From Caulobacter sp. (lineage in GTDB: Bacteria; Pseudomonadota; Alphaproteobacteria; Caulobacterales; Caulobacteraceae): a stretch of 64,000 nucleotides of DNA. The DNA lies in the NCBI GenBank assembly GCA_030683005.1, contig JAUXMY010000023.1:1-64000 (forward strand), given 5' to 3'. Shown here piece after piece: positions 37,724 through 47,483 of the stretch. A program made the translations under genes and the position numbers. The notes under the pieces were generated by a model. It did not search any database, had not been told where the DNA came from, and saw nothing but the letters and a program-made list of their open reading frames with translations. Each line of letters opens with the position of its first letter. Within the stretch, counting starts at the first letter, position 1.

Positions 37724-38653
37724 ATGCTGAGCCGTCGCGATTTCGCCTTGGGCCTGGGAGTCGTCGCCGCCGCGACGTCCGCCGCCGCTCCGCTGCAGGC
37801 CAGGGACTTCCCCAACGGCGTCGTACAGATCGACGCCGGCCGGGATCGCCATGATCGGCTGACCATCCCGGTGATGATCGGCGAGCGCGGACCCTTTGAC
37901 TTCGTCGTGGACACCGGCGCCGATCGCAGCGCCCTGGCCGCTGACGTCGCCGAGGCGCTGGGCCTGCCGCCGGGCCGGCCGGTCATGGTCCACGGCATCA
38001 CCGGGGCCGAGATCGCCGCAACCGTGTTCGCCCCGGCCCTGACGCTGGGCAAGGTCCGACTCAAGGGCCAGGAGCTGCCGGTGCTGGGGCGCGACCGGCT
38101 CGGCGTGGACGGTTTGTTGGGCGTTGATGTGCTGCGGCGGCGTCGTCTGGTGATGAACTTTCGCGAGCGCCGGCTCGAGATCCGCTCATCGGGCTCCCCC
38201 CGGACCATGGTGGACAAGGCGTCGCTCGTGCCCGCCCATGCCCGCTATGGCCGGCTGACCGTGATCGACGCCCGCGCCGACGGCGCCAGGGCGACGGCCT
38301 TCGTCGACTCCGGCGGCGGGCTGACCATCGTCAACCAGGCGCTGGCCGAGAACGTCAGGGCGCGCGGCGGCTGGCGGGACCCCGCGCCTATGGTCGCGCT
38401 GACCGGCGTCACCGAGCATGTCGCTTATGGCGAGGTACGGGTGCTTGAAGCCCTGACGCTCGGCGGCCTGCGGTTCACCAGCGTGCCCGTCGTGGTCTGC
38501 GACCTGCACCTGTTCAGCCAGTGGGACCTGGACCAAAAGCCGGCGGTGCTGCTGGGCGTGAATGTCCTGCGGCTGTTTTCCAGCGTCGAGCTCGACTACA
38601 GCCGCGGCCACATGCTGTTCCAGGGCGGCCTGGCGCCGCCGCTGCTGGCCTGA
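37724..38653 (+). CDS. Tat-exported retropepsin-like aspartyl protease
   Basis: The 309-residue product begins MLSRRDFALGLGVVAAA, a twin-arginine signal, cut probably after LQA near residue 26. Two active-site-like motifs are present, FVVDTGADRSAL (Asp 63) and FVDSGGGLTIV (Asp 195), each followed by a hydrophobic LLGVDVL / LLGVNVL strand as in retropepsins. A single chain could thus form both lobes of the active site. The substrate is unknown; it is probably periplasmic. GGGGAGGG precedes the ATG. Confidence 0.8.
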   Translation: MLSRRDFALGLGVVAAATSAAAPLQARDFPNGVVQIDAGRDRHDRLTIPVMIGERGPFDFVVDTGADRSALAADVAEALGLPPGRPVMVHGITGAEIAATVFAPALTLGKVRLKGQELPVLGRDRLGVDGLLGVDVLRRRRLVMNFRERRLEIRSSGSPRTMVDKASLVPAHARYGRLTVIDARADGARATAFVDSGGGLTIVNQALAENVRARGGWRDPAPMVALTGVTEHVAYGEVRVLEALTLGGLRFTSVPVVVCDLHLFSQWDLDQKPAVLLGVNVLRLFSSVELDYSRGHMLFQGGLAPPLLA

Positions 38654-38656
38654 CGG

Positions 38657-39427
38657 CTACTGCGTCCGCCCCCGCGCCTGGATCGCCGCACGGCGGGCCT
38701 CGACGGCTTCCGGCGTCACGGCGCGGTTGTTGGCAGTCGAGCGGCGGTTCTCCAGCGCCATGGCGTCGGTGAAGGCCAGGCCGTAGCCCTCGTCGATGAT
38801 CGACTTGTAGAGGCTCAGGGTCTCGACCGGGATGGTGGCCATATCGGCGGCCAGCTTCTTCGCCACGGCCAGCAGGTCGTCGGCCGGCACGACGCGGTTG
38901 ACCAGGCCCCAGTCGCAGGCGGTCTTCGCGTCGAGGAAGTTGCCGGTCAGCGACAGCTCCTTGGCCCGGTAGAGGCCGATCAGACGCGACAGCTTCTGCG
39001 ACAGGCCCCAGCCCGGCATGATGCCGACCCGGGCGTGGGTGTCGGCGAAGCGGGCGTTCTCGGACGCGATCAACACGTCGCAGGCCAGCGCCACCTCGAA
39101 GCCGCCGGTGATGGCCACGCCGTTGATCGCCCCGATCACCGGCTTGCGGCACAGTTCGATGGCCTTGACCGGGTTCTCGTCGGCCCCCTCGGCGTTGGCC
39201 GCGCCCATGGCGCCTGGCTCGCTGCCCAGTTCCTTGAGGTCCAGCCCGGCCGTGAAGGCCCGCGTGCCGGCGCCCGTGAGGATCACCACGCTGACCTCGT
39301 CATCGGCGTCCAGCGCGACCATGGCCTTGTAGAGCTCGCTGCGCAGCGCCTTGGAGAGGGCGTTCATCGCCTCGGGACGGTTCAGGGTGACGACGGCGAT
39401 CCCGTCCGACTTCTCGACCAGCAGCAT
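38657..39427 (-). CDS. Enoyl-CoA hydratase/isomerase family protein
   Basis: The 256-residue crotonase-fold product has LNRPEAMNALS, the oxyanion-hole GAGTRAFTAGLDLKEL and GAINGVAITGGFEVALACDVL segments. The first catalytic Glu of classical hydratases is kept (GGFEVALACD), but the region of the second reads TRARVG-like (DTHARVGIMPGWGLSQ), without an obvious Glu, so the reaction may differ from simple hydration. The start at 39427 is an ATG after poor upstream candidates. It converges on the protease gene with 3 bases between the stops. Confidence 0.85.
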   Translation of the reverse strand: MLLVEKSDGIAVVTLNRPEAMNALSKALRSELYKAMVALDADDEVSVVILTGAGTRAFTAGLDLKELGSEPGAMGAANAEGADENPVKAIELCRKPVIGAINGVAITGGFEVALACDVLIASENARFADTHARVGIMPGWGLSQKLSRLIGLYRAKELSLTGNFLDAKTACDWGLVNRVVPADDLLAVAKKLAADMATIPVETLSLYKSIIDEGYGLAFTDAMALENRRSTANNRAVTPEAVEARRAAIQARGRTQ

Positions 39428-39489
39428 GGCGCGGTTCCTCTTGTTTGGCGGCACGGTTGGCGGAGGGCCGTAGGGGTAGTCAAGGCCGT

Positions 39490-40946
<1,457 letters not shown>

Positions 40947-40966
40947 GGTCGACGCTTGAGTTTCCG

Positions 40967-40990
40967 ATCCGGACCCTTCACGGTCCGGAT
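40967..40990 (+). terminator. Terminator hairpin after eno
   Basis: ATCCGGACC (40967-40975), loop CTTCAC, GGTCCGGAT (40982-40990): perfect 9-bp stem 20 bases after the eno stop, followed by TGGGGG. Little T tail. It also lies just before the next start at 41004. Confidence 0.6.
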
Positions 40991-41003
40991 TGGGGGAAGC
41001 CTG

Positions 41004-41777
41004 ATGTTCGCGTTGATTGCTCTGATGCTGGCGGCTGCGGATGCGCCCCGGTCGATCCCAGTCCGGCTGGAAGACCCGGCGACCATCACCGTTCGGTTCA
41101 AGACCGTGAAGGATGAGGTGCACCACAACTCCTTCATGGAGGGCGCTCCGCCGCGCGAGACGCATAGCGAGAAGCAACACGATTTCTGCGTCGTCGTTAG
41201 GCGCGCTGACTTGGGTTTCCTCGCTGATTGGCGGCCATTGGACGAAGCGTCTGGGGGTTGTCCAGCAGAGCCGGGCTACGTCCTGCGGACCGACGCAGCT
41301 CTAGCTCCATCCGCGTTCGAAAATTGGCTTTCCGTCCGACAGGAAGTTCTCGCATCTAGCGAGCTAACCCCCGGGGCGAGGGCGTTCTTCGCTGAAATGG
41401 ATCCAGAGGCAGCCATGCGGGCGCTGGTCGAACCGGCCTTTCTGTTGGCGTTAGGCCAGGGCGCTGGAATTCCACCGACGCCGGAGGCGGCCATTAGCTG
41501 GTCCGAGCCGGTGGAATTTCGCATGGAGGCGCCCGGGCAAGGCGCCGTCAGGCGTCGACTTGAGCGACTCGACGCCAGCGGAGCGATAGTTAGCTGGTCG
41601 CTCACTGCCGCCGCTGTTGGCGAGGTCCGGCGCGACTTCTGTCGCTATCACATCGACCTCGCGACAGGCCTCGCGAAGAGCATGCACTGCAGGCTGGAAA
41701 CTGAGCTGTCCATCGACGGCGAAGTGTTCAAGCGGGAAACGAGGTTGATCGACCTTACCCAGACTCTGTCGCAGTAG
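41004..41777 (+). CDS. Hypothetical exported protein
   Basis: The 257-residue product begins MFALIALMLAAADAPRS, a likely signal peptide, and GGGGAAG precedes the ATG. I recognise no domain. The mature part is soluble and rich in Glu/Arg with beta-like alternation (VRLEDPATITVRFKTVK). The DNA is visibly less GC-rich and uses rarer codons (TTAG, CTAGC, GCATAG stretches) than neighbours, which may mark later arrival between eno and ftsB. Confidence 0.65.
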   Translation: MFALIALMLAAADAPRSIPVRLEDPATITVRFKTVKDEVHHNSFMEGAPPRETHSEKQHDFCVVVRRADLGFLADWRPLDEASGGCPAEPGYVLRTDAALAPSAFENWLSVRQEVLASSELTPGARAFFAEMDPEAAMRALVEPAFLLALGQGAGIPPTPEAAISWSEPVEFRMEAPGQGAVRRRLERLDASGAIVSWSLTAAAVGEVRRDFCRYHIDLATGLAKSMHCRLETELSIDGEVFKRETRLIDLTQTLSQ

Positions 41778-41905
41778 CGCACAAGCGCACGACGCCTCCG
41801 AAATCGTTGATCTGGCAGCGAGTTACGCCGGCGAGCGCAGGTTCCGGCAACGCCCCCTTAACTATGCGCGACGATGGTGAGGTAGTCCCACCGCCACGAG
41901 TCGGC

Positions 41906-42202
41906 ATGTTCCAGCGTCTGCGCCCAGCCCTGCCGACGGTCGCCCTCCTGGGGCTGATCGTCTATTTCGTCTTCCACGGCCTGACCGGGGAGCGGGGGCT
42001 GCTGCTGTCGTCGCAACGTGACGCGATTTTGAACGCACGTTCGAAGGAATTGGTCGAGCTTCGCCAGCGCAGGGTGGACCTGGAGGCGCGGGCACGGCTA
42101 TTACGCGACAACAGCCTGTCTGCGGACCTCCTTGAGGAACGCGCCCGTTCTCTTCTAGGCTTCGCGGACCCGAAGGATTATGTGATCCGCGAAACCCCCT
42201 GA
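41906..42202 (+). CDS. ftsB: Cell division protein FtsB / DivIC-type septum initiator
   Basis: Bridges FtsL and FtsQ in the divisome at mid-cell. From the ATG at 41906 the product has 98 residues: a short cytoplasmic start, one membrane segment (PTVALLGLIVYFVFHGL), a coiled coil (SKELVELRQRRVDLEARARLL) and a C-terminal E-x-x-A-R-x-x-L-G-F-x-x-x-x-D-Y motif typical of the family. An in-frame ATG at 41864 would add 14 residues; neither has a clear binding site. Its place between eno and pdhA is the usual one in alphaproteobacteria. Confidence 0.85.
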   Translation: MFQRLRPALPTVALLGLIVYFVFHGLTGERGLLLSSQRDAILNARSKELVELRQRRVDLEARARLLRDNSLSADLLEERARSLLGFADPKDYVIRETP

Positions 42203-42278
42203 GCGAGGTCGAAGTTTTCGTCCCGCTCACCGAGATCGGGAAGAACAGGCCGGAATGGGACGATCCAGGGAGAATTCG

Positions 42279-43307
42279 ATGGCGACAGCGCCCAAGGCGA
42301 AATCGACATCGGGGAAGAAGAGTGACACCGGTGTCAGCGCTTCCTCGAAAGAGCAGCTTCTCAAGTATTACAGGGACATGCTGCTTATTCGCCGCTTCGA
42401 GGAGCGGGCCGGCCAGCTGTACGGCATGGGCCTGATCGGCGGCTTCTGCCACCTGTACATCGGCCAGGAAGCCATCGCCGTCGGCATGCAGTCGATCGCG
42501 CAAGAGGGCGACCAGATCATCACCGGCTACCGCGACCATGGTCACATGCTGGCCGCCGGTATGGACCCCAACGAGGTTATGGCCGAGCTCACCGGCCGCA
42601 TCGGCGGCTCGTCCAAGGGCAAGGGCGGGTCGATGCACATGTTCTCGACCGAAGCGGGCTTCTACGGCGGCCACGGCATCGTCGGAGCGCAGGTCAGCCT
42701 GGGCACAGGCCTGGCGCTGGCTGACAAGTACCGCGACAACGGCAAGGTCAGCTTCACCTACTTCGGCGACGGGGCCGCCAACCAGGGCCAGGTCTACGAG
42801 AGCTTCAACATGGCCGAGCTCTGGGACCTGCCGGTGGTCTATGTGGTCGAGAACAACCAGTACGCCATGGGCACCTCGATCGAGCGCTCCAGCTCCGAGA
42901 CCCGGCTGCACAAGCGCGGCGTGTCGTTCAACATCCCGGGCGAGGAAGTCGACGGGATGGACGTCGAGGCGGTCGCGGCTGCGGGGCGGAAGGCCGCCGA
43001 GCACGCCCGCAGCGGCAAGGGCCCCTACATCCTCGAGATGAAGACCTATCGCTACCGCGGCCACTCGATGAGCGATCCGGCCAAGTACCGGACCAAGGAG
43101 GAGGTCGACGAGGTCAAGAAGACCCGCGATCCCATTGAACACCTTCGCGAAAAGCTGGCCGCCGCCAAGGTCACTGAGGACGAGCTGAAGGCCATCGACG
43201 CCGAGGTCAAATCCATCGTCTCCGCCGCCGCCGAGTTCGCGCGAACGAGCCCGGAACCGGATCCGTCTGAGCTGTATACCGACGTCTACCTGGAGGCGGC
43301 GCAGTGA
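42279..43307 (+). CDS. pdhA: Pyruvate dehydrogenase E1 alpha subunit
   Basis: Thiamine-diphosphate-dependent decarboxylation of pyruvate, as an alpha2-beta2 E1 with PdhB. The 342-residue product has [18 protein letters not shown], the [12 protein letters not shown] segment, and the TPP/Mg motif [17 protein letters not shown] ending in [10 protein letters not shown]. The ATG at 42279 is preceded by AGGGAG. It overlaps pdhB by four bases (GTGA). Confidence 0.96.
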   Translation: MATAPKAKSTSGKKSDTGVSASSKEQLLKYYRDMLLIRRFEERAGQLYGMGLIGGFCHLYIGQEAIAVGMQSIAQEGDQIITGYRDHGHMLAAGMDPNEVMAELTGRIGGSSKGKGGSMHMFSTEAGFYGGHGIVGAQVSLGTGLALADKYRDNGKVSFTYFGDGAANQGQVYESFNMAELWDLPVVYVVENNQYAMGTSIERSSSETRLHKRGVSFNIPGEEVDGMDVEAVAAAGRKAAEHARSGKGPYILEMKTYRYRGHSMSDPAKYRTKEEVDEVKKTRDPIEHLREKLAAAKVTEDELKAIDAEVKSIVSAAAEFARTSPEPDPSELYTDVYLEAAQ

Positions 43308-44689
43308 GTTCGGTCGAGATCCTGATGCCCGCGCTGTCTCCGACCATGGAGGAGGGCACCCTCGCCAAGTGGCACGTGAAAGCGGGCGACACCGTCAAGG
43401 CCGGTGACGTCATCGCCGAGATCGAGACTGACAAGGCGACCATGGAGGTCGAGGCCGTCGACGAGGGCGTGATCAGCGCCCTGCTGGTCGAGGCGGGGAC
43501 CGAGGGCGTGAAGGTCAACACGCCGATCGCGCGGATCGGGGAGGGCGCGGGGGCGTCCTTCGCGACGCCGGCTGCGCCGGCTCCTCAGGATGACGGAGTC
43601 AGCAAAAGCGTTCGTCAGCCTGAGGAGGCCGCGCCAGCGGCCGTCGCGAAGGCCGCACCCGCGCCCAAGCCTGCGCTCAACGACCCCGAAATTCCCGCCG
43701 GCACGAAGATGATCCGCATCACCGTCCGCGACGCCCTGCGCGACGCCATGGCCGAGGAGATGCGTCGCGACGGCGACGTCTTCCTGATGGGCGAGGAGGT
43801 CGCCCAGTACCAGGGCGCCTACAAGGTCAGCCGTGAGTTGCTGCAGGAGTTTGGACCCCGCCGGGTCATCGACACCCCGATCACCGAGCACGGCTTCGCC
43901 GGCCTCGGCGTCGGCGCGGCGATGGCGGGTCTGAAGCCCATCGTCGAGTTCATGACCTGGAACTTCGGCATGCAGGCCATCGACCACATCATCAACTCGG
44001 CCGCCAAGACGCTCTACATGTCGGGCGGGCAGATCAAGTCGTCGATCGTGTTCCGCGGCCCCAACGGCGCGGCCGCCCGCGTCGGCGCCCAGCACAGCCA
44101 GGACTACAGCGCCTGGTATGCCCAGATCCCGGGCCTGAAGGTCGTCGCGCCCTATGACGCCGCCGACGCCAAGGGCCTGCTCAAGGCGGCGATCCGCGAT
44201 CCCAACCCCGTCGTCTTCCTCGAACACGAGATGATGTACGGGACCGAGTTCGACATCCCCGATGTCGAGGACTGGATCGTCCCGATCGGCAAGGCCAGGG
44301 TCCGCCGCGAGGGGAAGGACGTCACCATCACCGCCCACAGCCGCATGGTCGGCCTGGCGCTGAAGGCCGCCGAGGAACTGGCCGCCGAGGGCATCGAGGC
44401 GGAGGTCATCGACCTGCGCACCCTCCGTCCGCTCGACCACGAGACGATCCTGGAGAGCGTGCGCAAGACCAACCGCCTGGTCAGCGCCGAGGAAGGATGG
44501 GGCCCGATGGGCGTCGGCGCCGAGATCGTCGCCCGCGTCGTCGAACACGCCTTCGACTACCTCGACGCCCCGCCGCTGCGCGTGCATCAGGAAGACGTCC
44601 CGCTGCCCTATGCGGCCAACCTCGAAGTCCTGTCGCTGCCGTCGGTCGAGAAGATCGTCAAGGCGGTGAAGGCGGTTTGTTACCGGTGA
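43304..44689 (+). CDS. pdhB: Pyruvate dehydrogenase E1 beta subunit with N-terminal lipoyl domain
   Basis: The 461-residue product begins with a lipoyl domain (about 1-78, lipoyl Lys 44 in [12 protein letters not shown]), then an Ala/Pro-rich linker (about 80-130), then the E1 beta transketolase-type domains ([13 protein letters not shown], then [20 protein letters not shown]). The lipoyl domain on E1 beta is a known alphaproteobacterial trait. Linker residues 84-116 are encoded by a palindromic element (43553-43651). The start is a GTG overlapping pdhA. Confidence 0.95.
   Translation: MSSVEILMPALSPTMEEGTLAKWHVKAGDTVKAGDVIAEIETDKATMEVEAVDEGVISALLVEAGTEGVKVNTPIARIGEGAGASFATPAAPAPQDDGVSKSVRQPEEAAPAAVAKAAPAPKPALNDPEIPAGTKMIRITVRDALRDAMAEEMRRDGDVFLMGEEVAQYQGAYKVSRELLQEFGPRRVIDTPITEHGFAGLGVGAAMAGLKPIVEFMTWNFGMQAIDHIINSAAKTLYMSGGQIKSSIVFRGPNGAAARVGAQHSQDYSAWYAQIPGLKVVAPYDAADAKGLLKAAIRDPNPVVFLEHEMMYGTEFDIPDVEDWIVPIGKARVRREGKDVTITAHSRMVGLALKAAEELAAEGIEAEVIDLRTLRPLDHETILESVRKTNRLVSAEEGWGPMGVGAEIVARVVEHAFDYLDAPPLRVHQEDVPLPYAANLEVLSLPSVEKIVKAVKAVCYR
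43313..43530 (+). repeat. Lipoyl-domain repeat, copy 1 (pdhB)
   Basis: This stretch and 45231-45452 in pdhC match over the whole lipoyl domain with mostly synonymous base changes. The two proteins differ at only about four positions over some 77 residues. Confidence 0.85.
43553..43651. repeat. 99-bp palindromic element, family A copy inside pdhB
   Basis: Left half GCGTCCTTCGCGACGCCGG...CTCCTCAGGATGAC; right half GTCAGCCTGAGGAGGC...GGCCGTCGCGAAG. Length, order and core (CAGGATGAC, GTCGCGAAG) match the intergenic copies at 17353, 22821, 39490 and 54170. Here it spans 33 codons with no stop, in frame, in the flexible linker of pdhB. Confidence 0.8.
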
Positions 44690-44719
44690 TGAGCGTGCGC
44701 CGCCGCCATCCCCATCAAC

Positions 44720-44806
44720 CGTCATCCTCGCGCTTGTCGCGAGGACCCATGCACACGGCCATCCGTTCGTGCGCATGGGTCGTCGGAACAAGTCCGACGA
44801 TGACGG
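44720..44806. repeat. Palindromic element between pdhB and a GFA gene
   Basis: CGTCATCCTCGCGCTTGTCG at the left end and GGAACAAGTCCGACGATGACGG at the right end are inverted copies, and ACCCATGC and GCATGGGT lie inside. This is a repeat of a type different from family A. It separates pdhB from the rest of the operon. Confidence 0.75.
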
Positions 44807-44825
44807 AGGTTTGGGATTTCGGGCG

Positions 44826-45227
44826 ATGATCTCCGATTTCACCTGGCGCGCGGGCGGCTGCCACTGCGGCGCGGTGCGGTTCGAAGCCGAACTCCCTGCC
44901 GTGATCGAGGCGCAGTCGTGCAACTGCTCGATGTGCGACAAGACCGGCTTCATCCATGTGATCGTGCCCGAGAGCCGGTTCCGGCTGCTGCAGGGCGGCG
45001 ACCAGATCACCACCTACAGCTTCCACACCGGCGTCGCCCGCCACACCTTCTGCTCGGTGTGCGGGATCAAGAGCTTCTACCGCCCGCGCTCCAATCCCGA
45101 CGGCTGGTCGGTCAACGCCCGCTGTCTCGACTCCGTTGACGGCCTCGACATCCGCATCGAGGCCTTCGACGGCCAGAACTGGGAGGCCCATGGAGCCTCC
45201 CTCGCCCATCTTTCCAGGGAAGCCTGA
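44826..45227 (+). CDS. GFA/CENP-V-like zinc protein inside the pdh operon
   Basis: The 133-residue product has the family's cysteines: GGCHCGAVRF near the start, SCNCSMCDKTGFIH, and FCSVCGIKSFYRPRSNPDG. It ends with TGA directly followed by the pdhC ATG (TGAATG), so it is translated with pdhC. The biochemical role is unknown; binding of glutathione or another thiol adduct is only a family suggestion. It is the second GFA gene in this window. Confidence 0.85.
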   Translation: MISDFTWRAGGCHCGAVRFEAELPAVIEAQSCNCSMCDKTGFIHVIVPESRFRLLQGGDQITTYSFHTGVARHTFCSVCGIKSFYRPRSNPDGWSVNARCLDSVDGLDIRIEAFDGQNWEAHGASLAHLSREA

Positions 45228-46517
45228 ATGTCCATCGAGATCCTGATGCCCGCCCTGTCGCCCACCATGGAGGAGGGCACCCTCGCCAAGTGGCATGTGA
45301 AGGCCGGCGACACGGTGAAGGCCGGCGACGTCATCGCCGAGATCGAGACCGACAAGGCGACGATGGAGGTCGAGGCGGTCGACGAGGGCGTCATCGAGGC
45401 GCTGCTGGTCGAGGCCGGGACCGAGAACGTCAAGGTCAACGCCCCGATCGCTCGCCTGGCCGGGGAGGGTGAGGCTCCGGCCCCCACGCCCGCCGCCAAG
45501 GCTCCTGAAGCGCCCAAGGTCGAGGCGCCCAAGACCGCCCCAGCTCCCGCCGCGGCTCCGGCTCCGGCTCCGACTCCGACCGCCATTCCCGCTCCGAAGG
45601 CCGACGGCGAGCGTGTGTTCGCCTCGCCGCTGGCCCGTCGGCTGGCCCAGGCCGCCGGTCTGGACCTGAAGACCATCGCCGGCTCCGGCCCGCACGGCCG
45701 GGTGATCAAGGCCGACGTCGACGCCGCCCGCGGCAAGGCTTCCTCCTCCGCCAAGGCTACGGAGGACAAGCCCTCCGCCGCTCCGGCCCGTCAGGTGCAG
45801 TCGCTCGAGCAGATGGGCATCGCGCCCGGAAGCTACGACCTCGTGCCGCTGGACGGCATGCGCAAGACCATCGCCCGGCGGATGACCGACAGCTTCCGCG
45901 ACGTGCCGCACTTCCCGCTGACCATCGACGTCGAGATCGACGCCCTGCTGGCGGCGCGGGTGAAGATCAACGCCATGCTCGAGAAGGACGGCGTCAAGGT
46001 CAGCGTCAACGACCTGGTGATCAAGGCCGTGGCCACCGCGCTGCGCCGCGTGCCCGAGGCCAACGCCAGCTACACGCCCGAGGGCATCGCCCTTCACCAC
46101 CACGCCGACATCGCCATGGCGGTGGCCATCGACGGCGGCCTGATCACCCCGATCATCCGGTCCGCCGAGACCAAGGGCCTGGCCCAGATCGCCGTCGAGG
46201 CCAAGGACCTGGCCGCCCGGGCCCGCGACAAGAAGCTGAAGCCCGAGGAGTTCCAGGGCGGCACCTTCTCGATCAGCAACATGGGGATGATGGGCATCAA
46301 GCAGTTCGCCTCGATCATCAACGAGCCGCAGGGCTGCATCCTGAGCGTCGGGGCCGGCGAGCAGCGGCCGGTGGTGAAGGACGGCCAGCTGGCCGTGGCC
46401 ACGGTGATGACGGTGACCCTGACCTGCGATCACCGCGTGGTCGATGGGGCCATTGGCGCCAAATTCCTGCAGGCTTTCAAACCATTGATCGAAGATCCTC
46501 TGACGATGATCGTCTGA
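45228..46517 (+). CDS. pdhC: Dihydrolipoamide acetyltransferase (E2 of pyruvate dehydrogenase)
   Basis: Core of the Pdh complex that moves the acetyl group to CoA. The 429-residue product has a lipoyl domain (1-77, Lys 43), an Ala/Pro linker, the E1/E3-binding domain (about 127-163; [29 protein letters not shown]), a second linker containing [12 protein letters not shown], and the catalytic domain ending in [16 protein letters not shown] with the active His. It overlaps nothing upstream but touches the GFA gene stop. Confidence 0.96.
   Translation: MSIEILMPALSPTMEEGTLAKWHVKAGDTVKAGDVIAEIETDKATMEVEAVDEGVIEALLVEAGTENVKVNAPIARLAGEGEAPAPTPAAKAPEAPKVEAPKTAPAPAAAPAPAPTPTAIPAPKADGERVFASPLARRLAQAAGLDLKTIAGSGPHGRVIKADVDAARGKASSSAKATEDKPSAAPARQVQSLEQMGIAPGSYDLVPLDGMRKTIARRMTDSFRDVPHFPLTIDVEIDALLAARVKINAMLEKDGVKVSVNDLVIKAVATALRRVPEANASYTPEGIALHHHADIAMAVAIDGGLITPIIRSAETKGLAQIAVEAKDLAARARDKKLKPEEFQGGTFSISNMGMMGIKQFASIINEPQGCILSVGAGEQRPVVKDGQLAVATVMTVTLTCDHRVVDGAIGAKFLQAFKPLIEDPLTMIV
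45231..45452 (+). repeat. Lipoyl-domain repeat, copy 2 (pdhC)
   Basis: Partner of 43313-43530 in pdhB; see that entry for the comparison. Confidence 0.85.
45738..45779. repeat. Short palindrome in the pdhC linker
   Basis: TCCTCCG (45744-45750), CCAAGGCTA, CGGAGGA (45760-45766) is a hairpin in frame, encoding [14 protein letters not shown]. Very similar Ser-Ala-Lys-Ala-Thr-x-Asp-Lys-Pro segments occur in linkers of unrelated alphaproteobacterial proteins, which suggests a mobile repeat (from memory, not searched). Confidence 0.6.
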
Positions 46518-46534
46518 CGAGCGGAGGTCGGCGC

Positions 46535-47482
46535 TTGTCCGCACCGCTCCAGCAGCCCCTGTGCGACGACTGCGGAATTCCGCTGGTCGGGCGGTTCTGC
46601 CACGCCTGTGGCGAGGACAACGCCCCGCCGCGTCGCGAATTCCGTGCGCTGGTCGCCGACTTCCTGGACAACCTCTTCTCCTTCACCGAGCACGTGCTCC
46701 CGACCCTGCGCGACCTGGCCATCGACCCGGGACGCATCCTGCGCGGCCTGCGGGACGGGGACACCAAACGCTACCTGTCGCCATTCAAGCTCTACGTCTC
46801 GGCGACGGTGGTCTTCTTCCTTTTCCTCATCGTTTTCAACGTTGCGCTGTTCCAGCTTCGCGTGGAGCGGACCGGGCCCGGCGCGCCGGTGGTGCTGATG
46901 AAGCCGGCCGGCGTCGACGGTGACAACTTTCGCCTGATCGAGACCTGGCTGCATCCGCGCAATGTCGTCGAACGCGACGCCGAGGTGGTGGCCGCCTTCG
47001 ACCGCTTCCTGGCCGGGCCGACGGATGAGACCATCCGCTCCTACGTCCTGCTGGTGCGCAACCTTGCTGACGAGCCGACCGAGACCAACGACCTGATCGC
47101 CACCTGGGCGCCGCGGGTCCTGTGGCTGCTGATGCCGCTCTATGCGCTGCTGCTCTGGCCGTTCTACCGGCGGGGCACGTTGGTGGCGGACCATTTCATC
47201 TTCGCCCTTTGGGCCCACACCACCCTGTTCCTGCTGCTGATCGTGGGGTCGCTGTGGAACATGACGGGTCTGGCCGGCGGGCTGGGCGTGGCGATGGTGC
47301 TCTATCAGGCGTATTTGACGGTCGGGCTGAAGGGCTACTACGGCCGCAGCTGGGCCGGCGCCGTGGCCAAGGGCCTCGTCCACACCGGCATCTATGTCGG
47401 ACTGATCTGGCTGCCGCTGACGGCGGCCTTCTTCTTCGGGCAGGCGATGAAAAGCCTGCCGCCGAGCTTCTGGGAGTCCTGA
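46535..47482 (+). CDS. DUF3667-type membrane protein
   Basis: The 315-residue product starts with a zinc-ribbon pair (CDDCGIPLVGRFCHACGE), an arginine-rich segment, the family block FLDNLFSFTEHVLPTLRDL with GDTKRYLSPFKLYVSATVVFFL, and several membrane spans toward the C-terminus. DUF3667 has no assigned function. The start is a TTG at 46535 with GGAGG upstream. It lies between pdhC and lpdA with gaps of 17 and 1 bases, so it belongs to the pdh transcript. Confidence 0.82.
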   Translation: MSAPLQQPLCDDCGIPLVGRFCHACGEDNAPPRREFRALVADFLDNLFSFTEHVLPTLRDLAIDPGRILRGLRDGDTKRYLSPFKLYVSATVVFFLFLIVFNVALFQLRVERTGPGAPVVLMKPAGVDGDNFRLIETWLHPRNVVERDAEVVAAFDRFLAGPTDETIRSYVLLVRNLADEPTETNDLIATWAPRVLWLLMPLYALLLWPFYRRGTLVADHFIFALWAHTTLFLLLIVGSLWNMTGLAGGLGVAMVLYQAYLTVGLKGYYGRSWAGAVAKGLVHTGIYVGLIWLPLTAAFFFGQAMKSLPPSFWES

Positions 47483-47483
47483 C

